Shown: piece after piece, positions 16,792-24,798 of the stretch
Numbering within the stretch: the first letter of the stretch is position 1
How the letters are laid out: each line of letters begins with the position of its first letter
NCBI GenBank assembly: GCA_963663145.1
Contig: OY760134.1
Span: 1,550,001 to 1,614,000, forward strand
From: Azotimanducus sp963663145
GTDB lineage: Bacteria > Pseudomonadota > Gammaproteobacteria > Pseudomonadales > Azotimanducaceae
Length of the DNA: 64,000 bases
Direction: 5' to 3'
The notes under the pieces: generated by a model
Seen by the model: the letters and a program-made list of their open reading frames with translations, nothing else
What the model was told of the DNA's origin: nothing
Database searches by the model: none
Translations under genes and position numbers: made by a program

Positions 16792-17817
16792 TTATCGCCT
16801 CAGAACATAGGTGCGCACAGCCTGATTGTGTTCCCGCAAGGTCGTGCTGAACTCGCTCGTTCCATCGCCCCTCGCCACAAAGTACTTCCAAGTACCCTTC
16901 ACCGGATTCGCGGCCGCCTTGAGCGAATGTCGGCTGACGATCGAGATAGGCGTCGGGGGCAGTCCCTTGCGGGTATAGGTGTTGTAGGGGGTGTCTTGCC
17001 GCAGATGTTTGCGCAACAGGTCTCCGGTGAAGGTGTTCCCCATGCCGTAAATCACGGTCGGGTCGGCCTGAAGCCTCATGCCAATGTCTAAGCGATTGAC
17101 GAACACTCTGCCGACTCGATACGAATCTTCCGCAGTCCCCGACTCTTTTTCGATCAGCGAGGCCAAGATGAGTAGCTCATAGGGCGATTCCAAGGGCAAA
17201 TCTGATTGACGCTCGCTCCAAGCGGCCATGAGTGTCTGCTCAAGTGCTTGCGCCGCACGGAGTAGAATCGCCCTGCCATCTTCGCCGCGCCGATACACAT
17301 AGGTGTCCGGCAATATACCGCCTTCCCCATGCGGCCAAGGCAAGCCAAGCCAAGTGCCCAATGCCTCCATTTCCGGCAGTTCTTCATCAAAAACGATGCC
17401 GTCGGTCGACCTCAAGAGTTCTATGACTGCCGCCATGGGCTTGCCTTCAACGAGCGCAAGCTTGTAGGTGGCAACATCACCCGAGCGCAGTCTGTCGAGC
17501 AACGCGCCAAGGAGTTCACCTTGCCTGACCCGGTATTCACCTGCCTGTATTTGCCCAGCTGCGTCAATGGCTCTTGCGAAAGCATTGAACTTCCAAGCCG
17601 CTTCGATCATCCCTTCGGATTCAAGATAGCTCGAGAGTTCCGAGAGGCTCTGGCCCGCCGGCACCAAGAGTAGGCGCTCGCTGCTGTCAAGTGTAATCGG
17701 CTCGAATCGAACCTCGGAGATGCTGAAGGCCAGACCACCAAATAGGATCAATCCGAGCACCACACCCATCGCGACTGCCAAACGCAACCGAATCAAGCTT
17801 GCTCCCTGATTCCCCAT
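16792..17817 (-). CDS. mltG: Endolytic murein transglycosylase MltG
   Basis: An inner-membrane-anchored lytic transglycosylase that ends growing peptidoglycan chains. The 341-residue protein has one N-terminal transmembrane helix (about residues 12-33), a LysM-like region and the YceG catalytic domain. The catalytic glutamate is E223 in ASLIEKESG, aligned with the known catalytic Glu of the E. coli enzyme. GMRLQADPTVIYGMG and YNTYTRKGLPPTPIS are family hallmarks. pabC, commonly between fabF and mltG in relatives, is absent. Confidence 0.96.
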   Translation of the reverse strand: MGNQGASLIRLRLAVAMGVVLGLILFGGLAFSISEVRFEPITLDSSERLLLVPAGQSLSELSSYLESEGMIEAAWKFNAFARAIDAAGQIQAGEYRVRQGELLGALLDRLRSGDVATYKLALVEGKPMAAVIELLRSTDGIVFDEELPEMEALGTWLGLPWPHGEGGILPDTYVYRRGEDGRAILLRAAQALEQTLMAAWSERQSDLPLESPYELLILASLIEKESGTAEDSYRVGRVFVNRLDIGMRLQADPTVIYGMGNTFTGDLLRKHLRQDTPYNTYTRKGLPPTPISIVSRHSLKAAANPVKGTWKYFVARGDGTSEFSTTLREHNQAVRTYVLRR

Positions 17818-17846
17818 GGTCTCATTATGACCGTTTTGTGGGCGCC

Positions 17847-19082
17847 TCAGACTCGTCCGAAAATCAAGGTTCCGTTGGTGCCGCCGAATCCGAAAGAATT
17901 GGAGAGCGCATAATTGATCGGCATTTCTCGCGCCTCATGAGGCACGTAGTCGAGATCGCAACCTTCGTCGGGTGTCTGAAGATTGATGGTTGGAGGCGCC
18001 ACCTCATCGCAGACGGAAAGCACTGTAATGACGGCTTCAACCGCTCCTGAGGCGCCCAAGAGGTGACCGATCATGGACTTGCTCGAACTGACCGGTGTCT
18101 TGGTGTCCTGACCAAACACCGACTTGATGGCATCCGTCTCGGCGACATCACCCAAGGGCGTGGACGTACCGTGGGCATTGATATAGTGAATCTCGTTGGG
18201 GTCAATCTCGGCATCCTGAAGGGCGTTCCGCATAGATGCGGCGGCACCCTGCCCTCCTTCCTGTGGCTGAGTGACGTGAAAGGCATCGGCGCTCATGCCG
18301 AACCCCTTGAGCTCGCAGTAGATTTTTGCGCCTCTTGCCTTCGCATGCTCAAAGTCCTCCAGCACCAAGGCACCCGCACCGTCACCAAGTACGAAGCCGT
18401 CGCGATCAACATCCCACGGCCTTGAAGCGCCCTCGGGATCATGGTTTCTCATTGACAAGGCTTTCATGGAAGCGAACCCAGCCAGCGTGAGTTCCGAGAT
18501 CGACGCTTCGCTACCACCGGCGACCATCATATCGGCATCGCCGTATTGAATCATGCGAGCGGCCAAACCAATACTGTGGGCACCCGTAGTACAGGCGGTC
18601 GCCAAGGCGATATTGGGCCCGGCGAAACCGCGATTGATTGACACGTTGCCGGACACCATGTTGATAATGCTGGAAGGGACAAAAAACGGCGACACCCTTC
18701 TCGGCCCCTTGTCAGCCAGCGATTGGGCGTTCTGGTAGATGGTGCCAATCCCGCCTATGCCTGATCCGAGCGCCACACCTATGCGTCCGAGATCAATCGC
18801 ATTGGCATCGAGTCCCGAGTCCGCGAAAGCTTGGTCGGCCACCACCACACCATACTGCACGAATGGATCAATTCGACGCGCCTCCTTGGCATCCATGTGC
18901 GCGGCCGCATCAAAATTCTTGACCATAGCCGCAAAGCTCACCCTGTGCGCACTGGTATCGAACGCGGTGATTGGTGCGGCGCCACTTTTGCCGGCGAGAA
19001 TCGATCGCCACGCCTCATCAACACTGTTCCCAACAGGGCACAGGACACCAAGCCCTGTTATGGCAACACGTCTTCCCTTCAC
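17847..19082 (-). CDS. fabF: 3-oxoacyl-ACP synthase II FabF
   Basis: Elongating beta-ketoacyl-ACP synthase of type II fatty acid synthesis. The thiolase-fold active site is complete: Cys in ACTTGAHSIG, His in HGTSTPLGD and His in GHLLGASG. From GTG 19082 the product is 411 residues and begins VKGRRVAITGLG, the normal FabF length and start. An in-frame extension to a TTG at 19205 would add 41 poorly conserved residues and is less likely, though the ribosome site at 19082 is weak. acpP lies upstream and is transcribed the same way. Confidence 0.95.
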   Translation of the reverse strand: MKGRRVAITGLGVLCPVGNSVDEAWRSILAGKSGAAPITAFDTSAHRVSFAAMVKNFDAAAHMDAKEARRIDPFVQYGVVVADQAFADSGLDANAIDLGRIGVALGSGIGGIGTIYQNAQSLADKGPRRVSPFFVPSSIINMVSGNVSINRGFAGPNIALATACTTGAHSIGLAARMIQYGDADMMVAGGSEASISELTLAGFASMKALSMRNHDPEGASRPWDVDRDGFVLGDGAGALVLEDFEHAKARGAKIYCELKGFGMSADAFHVTQPQEGGQGAAASMRNALQDAEIDPNEIHYINAHGTSTPLGDVAETDAIKSVFGQDTKTPVSSSKSMIGHLLGASGAVEAVITVLSVCDEVAPPTINLQTPDEGCDLDYVPHEAREMPINYALSNSFGFGGTNGTLIFGRV

Positions 19083-19213
19083 AGCGTTACTCGAAGTATC
19101 TTGCGTGGCACATGGTGGCTTTTCAGCAGCAGAGGACTGTTCAGTGCGAATCGCATATTCTGAAAGCACCTCCCCAAGGAGGCAAGGACCGGAGGCGATT
19201 GTCAAACTCGCGA

Positions 19214-19453
19214 CTAGTCGTCAACAGACTTCAATACGTAGTCAATCGCCTCTTGAACGGTCGTAATATTCTCGGCATCTTCATCGGGAATTTCAGTCTC
19301 GAATTCCTCTTCAAGCGCCATGACCAGCTCGACCGTATCGAGCGAATCCGCGCCAAGATCATCAACAAAGGACGCATCGGGGGCGACTTCAGACTCGTTC
19401 ACGCCCAATTGCTCAACGATGAGCTTCTTTACTCGCTCTTCGACACTACTCAT
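19214..19453 (-). CDS. acpP: Acyl carrier protein
   Basis: A 79-residue acidic four-helix protein that carries acyl chains on phosphopantetheine. The attachment serine is S37 in GADSLDTVELVMALEEEF. The gene has its own sigma-70-like promoter (19519-19547) and heads the acpP-fabF block. The usual upstream fabH-fabD-fabG genes are not here; the psp operon follows instead. Confidence 0.98.
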   Translation of the reverse strand: MSSVEERVKKLIVEQLGVNESEVAPDASFVDDLGADSLDTVELVMALEEEFETEIPDEDAENITTVQEAIDYVLKSVDD

Positions 19454-19518
19454 GAAGGTTCCTCAAAGCAGATGCGCTTGATCCGCGTTCCCCGTGGACA
19501 TGCTGCGCGAAGGGTCAA

Positions 19519-19547
19519 ATTGTAGTCGCACACCGCTTCAGTTTCAA
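19519..19547 (-). promoter_or_regulatory. sigma-70 promoter of acpP
   Basis: On the minus strand TTGAAA (19547-19542) and TACAAT (19524-19519) are separated by exactly 17 bases. Five of six bases match consensus in each box. The expected start near 19512 leaves a leader of about 60 bases before acpP. Confidence 0.78.
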
Positions 19548-19631
19548 CAACGCTCGCAGTCGTCGCAGCCGACCTTGGGGTCGCGTTCGGGTCAAGGGTG
19601 CCCAGAGCCGAGCATACTCGCGAAGCGTGAT

Positions 19632-19844
19632 CTACAGACCTTCAATCTCGTCCTTTAGCCGTGATTTTCGATCGGTCACAATGGATTCAAGCGTGGCAAC
19701 CCGGTCCGCGAGGTCGTCGATATCCTCATCGCGAGCACAGGAGTCTAAGGCTTGTTTTCGGCGCGAGTGCTTTAGCCATGTTTGGTAAGCTGAAAGCGCC
19801 AAACTGGCAAGTACGATGACTGTCAGAAAAGTCCATAAATTCAT
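19632..19844 (-). CDS. PspB-like small membrane protein
   Basis: A 70-residue protein with one N-terminal transmembrane helix (about residues 4-22), a basic WLKHSRRKQ stretch and an acidic coiled region ending LADRVATLESIVTD. This layout and the LADR..TLESI segment resemble the second half of PspB. It sits 53 bases after pspC in the place where enteric bacteria have pspD. It may be a PspB paralogue or a PspD-like accessory; which is not decidable by eye. Confidence 0.65.
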   Translation of the reverse strand: MNLWTFLTVIVLASLALSAYQTWLKHSRRKQALDSCARDEDIDDLADRVATLESIVTDRKSRLKDEIEGL

Positions 19845-19897
19845 TGCTTACCCCGTCAGCACAAATGTACGATCCGGTTTCGAGAATAAGAGTACAA

Positions 19898-20584
19898 CTA
19901 ATCGCCCATCTTGCCAAATTCGCGCCGAATGCCAAAGCTTGGGTGCGTGACTCCCTCCTCGAGATTCCGGATCCGCCGGTCGATCTCGCGAAACGCCTGC
20001 CGGAGCGTGCGCAAACTCTTCTTAAACGCGTATGGTCCGCCGAATTCAGGCGCTATGGGGTCGTGATTCGATATGTCGGGCCTGCGCGAACGGCGTCGCG
20101 AGCGATCACTATCCGACCTCGGTAGGAAAATCCAAGCGATGATATAGGCCCCGATCAGAAGATGTGGGACGAAGAGCGCACCGAAGATGCAGAACACTCG
20201 AACGACCCAGACCTCCGTGCCCCAGTAGTCGGCCAATCCTCCACACACACCGGCGATGAGTCTCCGCTCCGCAGATCTCGCCAATCGCGGTCGTTGGAAG
20301 GATTCCCAACCTGTGCCTTGCGTATCCCGCTCACTCTCTCTCCGTGTGCGCCGACGATGTCCGCTCTTGCGCTCGAACGTGCGCGCGGTTCGATCAATGC
20401 TGTCGGCGGTCGCACGAAAGGCTTTGGAAGTTTCTGCCGAAAAGCCGTCTTTCGCCTCTTCACGTACCGCTCGGACGAGCCTTTCAAGCGACTCTTCAAC
20501 GCGCTTCATCGCATCGGAGAGATCGTCGCGGCGCGCACGCCGATAGCGGCGACCGGACTCTCGCCTGTCGCTTCGCTCCGTCAC
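19898..20584 (-). CDS. pspC: Phage shock protein C (PspC-domain) with long N-terminal extension
   Basis: An inner-membrane regulator of the phage-shock response, 228 residues against about 120 in E. coli. The PspC domain spans about residues 100-157 (ERRLIAGVCGGLADYWG, then a membrane segment FCIFGALFVPHLLIGAYIIAWI). About 95 residues before it are charged, Arg-rich and partly coiled. About 70 residues after it end in a helical region with RTLRQAFREIDRRIRNLE. It begins with GTG overlapping the pspB stop (GTGA). Confidence 0.9.
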   Translation of the reverse strand: MTERSDRRESGRRYRRARRDDLSDAMKRVEESLERLVRAVREEAKDGFSAETSKAFRATADSIDRTARTFERKSGHRRRTRRESERDTQGTGWESFQRPRLARSAERRLIAGVCGGLADYWGTEVWVVRVFCIFGALFVPHLLIGAYIIAWIFLPRSDSDRSRRRSRRPDISNHDPIAPEFGGPYAFKKSLRTLRQAFREIDRRIRNLEEGVTHPSFGIRREFGKMGD

Positions 20585-20856
20585 TTGGTCGATGCCTCAT
20601 CGTTCGGCTCATCGTCGGAGGTTCTTCTCCAATCCGGCATCTGGTCGTCAAGAATTGACTCCAATACTTCAATGCGCTCCGCGAAGGACTCGGCCTTATC
20701 CGCAAGTGTTTCGAGTTCGTAGCGTTCATCTTCGTTGAGTTCGGTCGATGCAATGCGCTTGCTGCGATAGTGCAAAATCAACCAAAGGGGTAGGACCACG
20801 ATCAGGAAAACCACTGTGGTCATCGATAGGAAATCAAATAAAGCTTCCGCAGGCAT
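20581..20856 (-). CDS. pspB: Phage shock protein B
   Basis: A 91-residue membrane protein with one N-terminal helix (TTVVFLIVVLPLWLILHY) followed by a leucine-zipper-like helix ending RIEVLESILDDQMPDWR, closely like E. coli PspB. PspB and PspC sense envelope stress and release PspF from PspA. ATG 20856 is preferred; a TTG four codons earlier (20868) is possible. The C-terminal tail after the conserved WR is about 15 residues longer than in E. coli. Confidence 0.92.
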   Translation of the reverse strand: MPAEALFDFLSMTTVVFLIVVLPLWLILHYRSKRIASTELNEDERYELETLADKAESFAERIEVLESILDDQMPDWRRTSDDEPNDEASTK

Positions 20857-20899
20857 GTGGAAATCCAAACAATTCGGTTACTAATTGAGATGTTCAGAC

Positions 20900-21595
20900 T
20901 TAAGCGTCCGAACCCTCTGACTTGGCCGCACCCTGTTTCGCCCCCTCACGGCGCTTCTTCAGCGACTCTAGTTCCTCGGAGATCTCTTCGTCAACCTCCA
21001 GCTCACCGATCTGATCGGAGAGACTGCGCTGGGCGAGATCGTAGGCATCCACCTCGCCTTCCAAGTCGTCAAGCTTACGCTCGTAGACCTCAAAGCGCTC
21101 TAAAGCGTCGTTGACATTAGTATCGCCAAGGCGTCGACGTATACCAATTTGCGTTCGGGCTGTCTTGGCGCGAATACTGATCGCCTTCTGCCGCGCCTTC
21201 GCGTCCTTCAGCTTGTTCTGCAAGGCCATGGTGTCCGTTGACAACTTGTCGAGCGTCTCCGTCAAGGCCTGTAACTCGGTATCGAGTTGTTCAGACTTTT
21301 CCGCCGCACGCCGCTTTTCAATGAGCGCCGCCTTGGCGAGATCATCACGGCCCTTGTCAACCGCGACCTGCGCCTTGCGTTCCCAGTCCGCCACCTCGCT
21401 GTCGGCGTGCCGACGATGCCGCTCCACCCGTTTGCGTTCGGCGATGGCGCGTGCGGTGGTGGTTCGTACTTCGACCAGCGTGTCCTCCATTTCTTGAATG
21501 ATCAGCCGGACCATTTTCTCAGGGTCTTCGGCACGATCAAGCAAAGAATTGAGATTGGAATTCACTATGTCGGTGATTCGAGAGAAGATGCCCAT
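20900..21595 (-). CDS. pspA: Phage shock protein A
   Basis: A 231-residue peripheral membrane coiled-coil protein of the PspA/Vipp1/ESCRT-III family. The N-terminus MGIFSRITDIVNSNLNSLLD is the amphipathic membrane-binding helix; EDPEKMVRLIIQEMEDTLVEVR and the long heptad-rich helices follow. PspA inhibits PspF and, when membranes are damaged, polymerises to protect them. ATG 21595 has a GGAG site and is preceded by a sigma-54 promoter. An in-frame upstream extension through pspF has no family similarity. Confidence 0.96.
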   Translation of the reverse strand: MGIFSRITDIVNSNLNSLLDRAEDPEKMVRLIIQEMEDTLVEVRTTTARAIAERKRVERHRRHADSEVADWERKAQVAVDKGRDDLAKAALIEKRRAAEKSEQLDTELQALTETLDKLSTDTMALQNKLKDAKARQKAISIRAKTARTQIGIRRRLGDTNVNDALERFEVYERKLDDLEGEVDAYDLAQRSLSDQIGELEVDEEISEELESLKKRREGAKQGAAKSEGSDA

Positions 21596-21631
21596 GAAGG
21601 ACTCCAATTTCAAAATGTGACACCTTCGCCT

Positions 21632-21649
21632 TTCAAGTGACGTGCCAAC
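21632..21649 (-). promoter_or_regulatory. sigma-54 (-24/-12) promoter of pspA
   Basis: The minus strand reads TTGGCACGTCACTTGAAA. This matches the sigma-54 consensus TGGCACG-N4-TTGC with exact spacing and a single change (C to A) in the -12 element. It lies 37 bases before the pspA ATG, and the divergent neighbour encodes the sigma-54 activator PspF. Transcription should start near 21621. Enhancer sites should lie in 21650-21770. Confidence 0.85.
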
Positions 21650-21770
21650 TCCACGCCAATGATGTAAGGCACTGACTAAAAAGAACCTTTTTTGAACTAG
21701 AACGGAATCACCGATCTCGAACAGTCTCTCTCGTATGGTGAACTGCCCCACATCTTGGCATAATTGACCA

Positions 21771-22805
21771 ATGAGCAGAGATGCCGGACAGTGCTTGGGT
21801 GCCTCACGGGCCTTTCTCAATGTGCTCGACCAGGTTTCGCGAGTCGCTCCACTCGATAGGCCCATACTTGTGGTCGGCGAACGAGGCTCCGGCAAAGAAT
21901 TGATCGCGGAAAGACTGCACTTTCTCTCCAATCGATGGGATGCACCGTTTCTCAAAGTGAACTGTGCCGCGCTGAGTGAATCCTTGCTTGAGTCGGAATT
22001 GTTCGGCCATGAAGCGGGCGCCTTCACGGGCGCGACGCGCACGCACAGGGGCAGGTTCGAACGTGCCGACCAAGGCACCCTATTTCTCGACGAGCTTTCT
22101 TCGACTTCTGCGGCAGTGCAGGAGAAAATCCTGCGGGTCATCGAATACGGCGAATTCGAACGCCTGGGGGCAGACTCTACTCGCAAGGTCAGCGTGCGAG
22201 TGATCGCGGCCACCAACGAGGATCTTCCCCTACTCGCCAAAGAAAAGAGGTTCCGCGCCGACCTTCTCGACCGGCTCGCCTTTGATGTCATCACCCTGCC
22301 GCCCCTACGCGAACGAGAGGACGATGTGCTCTTGCTTGCGGAACACTTCGCGCTCACTATGTCTGTCGAGCTCGGGCACGAACTGTTTGCCGGGTTTACA
22401 GAGGAAGCTGTCAAAGCGCTTCTAGGCTATGAATGGCCCGGCAACGTGCGTGAACTCAAAAACCTGATCGAGCGTGCGGTGTATCGAGCTGACGCAAAAA
22501 AACCGATTTCGCAATTGGTCTTCGACCCGTTTGAATCTCCTTATCGGCCCGTTGAAGAGAAGCACTCCGAAGCCCGGAATAGCGAGAAGTTCCCGATGGA
22601 CTTGCGCCAACATATGGAGTCCGAAGAGCAAAGAATCATTGAAAAGGCGTTGCAAACAAGTCGATTCAACCAACGCCGCGCCGCCACGCTCTTGGGCCTC
22701 ACCTACTATCAGCTTCGCGGGATCCTCAAGAAGTACCAAATTTCAACTGGACAGAAAGGCGATGGCGAAGGGGAAGCATCAGACAGCGCGCCCGAAGACG
22801 GTTAA
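21771..22805 (+). CDS. pspF: Sigma-54 activator PspF
   Basis: An enhancer-binding AAA+ activator with no sensory domain, 344 residues, as in E. coli PspF. The Walker A is GERGSGKE (residues 36-43), GAFTGA (83-88) contacts sigma-54, and GTLFLDEL is Walker B. The Fis-type helix-turn-helix is at the C-terminus (RRAATLLGLTYYQLRGILKK). A low-complexity tail of about 15 residues follows. It is divergent from pspABC with 175 bases between starts. Confidence 0.95.
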   Translation: MSRDAGQCLGASRAFLNVLDQVSRVAPLDRPILVVGERGSGKELIAERLHFLSNRWDAPFLKVNCAALSESLLESELFGHEAGAFTGATRTHRGRFERADQGTLFLDELSSTSAAVQEKILRVIEYGEFERLGADSTRKVSVRVIAATNEDLPLLAKEKRFRADLLDRLAFDVITLPPLREREDDVLLLAEHFALTMSVELGHELFAGFTEEAVKALLGYEWPGNVRELKNLIERAVYRADAKKPISQLVFDPFESPYRPVEEKHSEARNSEKFPMDLRQHMESEEQRIIEKALQTSRFNQRRAATLLGLTYYQLRGILKKYQISTGQKGDGEGEASDSAPEDG

Positions 22806-22808
22806 TGC

Positions 22809-22844
22809 GAGAACCAACTGATAATGCCGTATCAGTTGGTTCTC
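22809..22844. terminator. Perfect 15-bp inverted repeat after pspF
   Basis: GAGAACCAACTGATA (22809-22823), loop ATGCCG, and TATCAGTTGGTTCTC (22830-22844) pair perfectly over 15 bases. It starts 4 bases after the pspF stop. No U-run follows on either strand, so it is not a classic intrinsic terminator. It also overlaps the region where the SRP RNA -35 box should lie. It could block pspF read-through or bind a dimeric protein. Confidence 0.5.
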
Positions 22845-22853
22845 TCACTAAGG

Positions 22854-22859
22854 TATTAT
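22854..22859 (+). promoter_or_regulatory. -10 box of the SRP RNA gene
   Basis: TATTAT lies six bases before the predicted SRP RNA 5' end at 22866, the usual spacing. No good -35 hexamer is seen 16-18 bases upstream, where the second arm of the palindrome lies. Confidence 0.55.
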
Positions 22860-22865
22860 CGCAAC

Positions 22866-22979
22866 GGCGGCCGGAACCGGTCCCCTCGCAACGATGCGCT
22901 GCAAACCCCGTCAGGCCCGGAAGGGAGCAGCGGTAGCAGAAGTAGTCGGGTGCCGAGGAAAGGCGGGTTCCGCGTCGCC
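22866..22979 (+). ncRNA. ffs: Signal recognition particle RNA (4.5S type)
   Basis: The diagnostic domain IV core is present: GTCAGGCCCGGAAGGGAGCAGC, whose GGAA tetraloop and CAGG/AGCAG internal loop bind Ffh. The flanks pair as in 4.5S RNA: GGCG (22866-22869) with CGCC (22976-22979), GGAACC (22873-22878) with GGTTCC (22966-22971), and CCTCG with CGAGG. The RNA is about 114 bases, the size of the E. coli RNA. A spurious long reading frame runs through it. Confidence 0.93.
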
Positions 22980-23066
22980 ACCCCTTTCGAAACAAGCGTT
23001 CCTCAGCGTAGCGTTGTCCAAGTTATTCTTGCTATTGTCTTGTTGCGACCCTCAAAGGGCTACGAA

Positions 23067-24539
23067 ATGGTCAGCAGGAAAATATATGGCCTTGTCATTG
23101 CCTTGGCACTCCTGTGCTCCGCAGCGTACTTCTTGACGAATTCTCCTGAACACTTCAAAGCAACCGGAACAAAACAGGAGCTCGCAATTGTTTCGGGAAA
23201 GGGAACAGCGTCCAGCCTCAAGAACCCGAATCCGGCCGCTTCCGAAGTAGACGCGCAGACGAGTGCCGCAGACCATCAAACTGGAGACACGGAAACGAAA
23301 CTTTTTTCCGCGTCGAGCAGACCCGCACACACCGTCACGGACTTCATTGGCGAAGCGGGGTGCCGGATGTTGATCAGGTCGCCAAGAGCGCAATCCATGG
23401 TGCTGATGAGCGTCCCGACATCCACAGGTTCCCGATTCGTCTTGTTGGACGATGAGCGCATCGTCGCAGAAGGCCAACTCCCTTTCATTCCACGTCGAAT
23501 GAGCTTGGGATTTCCTGAGTTCGCTTCACCGCTGATCGCCTTTTCTGTTCCGAGTGTGGATACCGAAGTCAGGCACCAGCTGCGTGTCTTCAGAGGCTCG
23601 GGGGAAATCTTCTCTGCTGAGTCAGTGTGGGACTATGGTCTCGCCAAGGACGGATCTTCTTATTTCGTTGTCGAGCCCGTCTCGGTAGACTCCACGCGCC
23701 TTCGCTTGCGCAACTTCAAGCAAGGTTCCGAGAAACACTTCGATTTGGATCAGATGTATGCAGCGGACTCGGAAGGGCAGCCGCCCTATCATGCGGCCTA
23801 CTCGCATGGTGAGACAGAAATCCAGTTCACCCCGTCAGCGCAAGATCTCAACAGACGCTATGCATTCTTCCCCGTCGGCAGCGGCGAGCGAAGAAGAGTC
23901 ATGGTGGAGTTGCAGTCCAAGAATAGCCAAGTGCTGTTTGCGTCGAGCAACATGCTCTACATGGCAACGATCACCCAAGACCGGATGTATGCCGAGATCA
24001 TCAAATACTCCGCGCCTGTTGGTGCGCCATGGAAGCTTGCGGAGGAGTGGACCACCAGACTCCAAGCTTCTGCCTACACGGGCCGACTCAGTCTCGCGGA
24101 GCAGGGGGAGCTGCTCGTCGTGCATGGGGATGCAGAACCAAGCATCCTTCGCACCTCGAATGGAGAGCTCATCACCGCCATCTCCCTGTGGAACGAAGAG
24201 ATTCGTCAAATCGTGGGAGAGCAAGCCTTTGAGGGGTTTCTCGAGCAGGTTCGCGAGACCGGAGTCTTGCCCGAACTCGGCATAGTGCAGCGCGACAGCA
24301 TGGTGCACGGCAACGCCTTCATAGGCATTCTCGAACCCACAGATGAGCCCGGTCCGGCGGTGAACCCGTCCGCCACGGTCATGAAACTAAGTAAGGTACT
24401 GGACTCCGGAGAGCTCGGCGATACGAATCAAAGATTGGAAATTCCCGCTCACGGCATTCCAACGCCCTGCCGGCTAGCGGATCCAGTATTCGCCGGCGTA
24501 TCGACGGCGGCCAGCGAAATTCCTTACGCCATGCGGTAG
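23067..24539 (+). CDS. Unknown N-terminally anchored or exported protein
   Basis: A 490-residue protein I do not recognise. ATG 23067 has AAAGGG eight bases upstream and is followed by one hydrophobic helix (about residues 6-24), so it is a membrane-anchored or secreted protein. A Ser/Ala/Thr-rich linker runs to about residue 75. The rest is mostly beta-strand-like (repeated hydrophobic-polar alternation, RFVLLDDERIVAEG, LRVFRGSGEIFSAESV), which would suit a propeller or beta-sandwich, but no motif confirms this. Only two Cys are in the mature part. It stands alone between ffs and tRNA-Ser. An upstream extension of the frame crosses the SRP RNA and is rejected. Confidence 0.75.
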   Translation: MVSRKIYGLVIALALLCSAAYFLTNSPEHFKATGTKQELAIVSGKGTASSLKNPNPAASEVDAQTSAADHQTGDTETKLFSASSRPAHTVTDFIGEAGCRMLIRSPRAQSMVLMSVPTSTGSRFVLLDDERIVAEGQLPFIPRRMSLGFPEFASPLIAFSVPSVDTEVRHQLRVFRGSGEIFSAESVWDYGLAKDGSSYFVVEPVSVDSTRLRLRNFKQGSEKHFDLDQMYAADSEGQPPYHAAYSHGETEIQFTPSAQDLNRRYAFFPVGSGERRRVMVELQSKNSQVLFASSNMLYMATITQDRMYAEIIKYSAPVGAPWKLAEEWTTRLQASAYTGRLSLAEQGELLVVHGDAEPSILRTSNGELITAISLWNEEIRQIVGEQAFEGFLEQVRETGVLPELGIVQRDSMVHGNAFIGILEPTDEPGPAVNPSATVMKLSKVLDSGELGDTNQRLEIPAHGIPTPCRLADPVFAGVSTAASEIPYAMR

Positions 24540-24648
24540 GAATAGCCGTGTTGCCCAAAAGGGATGCCTAGTGTGCGGCTGCGCCGGACTACGCCACACC
24601 CATCAGAATGGCGTTTTGTTCCTTCCGTCAAGTATCATGTTGGTCATC

Positions 24649-24738
24649 GGAGAGGTGTCCGAGAGGCCGAAGGAGCACGCTTGGAAAGCGTGTATGGGCT
24701 CACACCCATCGAGGGTTCGAATCCCTCCCTCTCCGCCA
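24649..24738 (+). tRNA. tRNA-Ser (GGA)
   Basis: A 90-base class II tRNA. The acceptor stem GGAGAGG pairs with CCTCTCC, followed by G and encoded CCA. The anticodon stem CACGC/GCGTG encloses TTGGAAA, anticodon GGA. The long variable arm ATGGGCTCACACCCAT and the T-arm GGGTTCGAATCCC are typical of tRNA-Ser. Confidence 0.97.
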
Positions 24739-24740
24739 CA

Positions 24741-24776
24741 AACGTCAGGCGGACCAAATGTCCGCTTGGCGTTTTT
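24741..24776 (+). terminator. Rho-independent terminator after tRNA-Ser
   Basis: A stem built on AACGTCAGGCGGAC and GTCCGCTTGGCGTT (loop CAAAT, two internal mismatches) ends in a run of five T. It lies 3 bases after the tRNA 3' end, as expected for a single tRNA unit. Confidence 0.85.
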
Positions 24777-24798
24777 GCAAAAGTCGGAGCATGAATCA

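Noticed and set aside
19083..19205. TTG start adding 41 residues to FabF
   Set aside because: FabF of normal length begins at GTG 19082; the extension is not family-like, though I cannot exclude it fully.
20900..22414. A 504-codon frame containing pspA with a long N-terminal extension
   Set aside because: The extension is antisense to pspF, is Ser/Arg-rich without motif, and passes the sigma-54 promoter; PspA clearly starts at 21595.
22824..23066. N-terminal extension of the unknown protein at 23067
   Set aside because: It runs straight through the SRP RNA. The signal/anchor helix begins just after ATG 23067.
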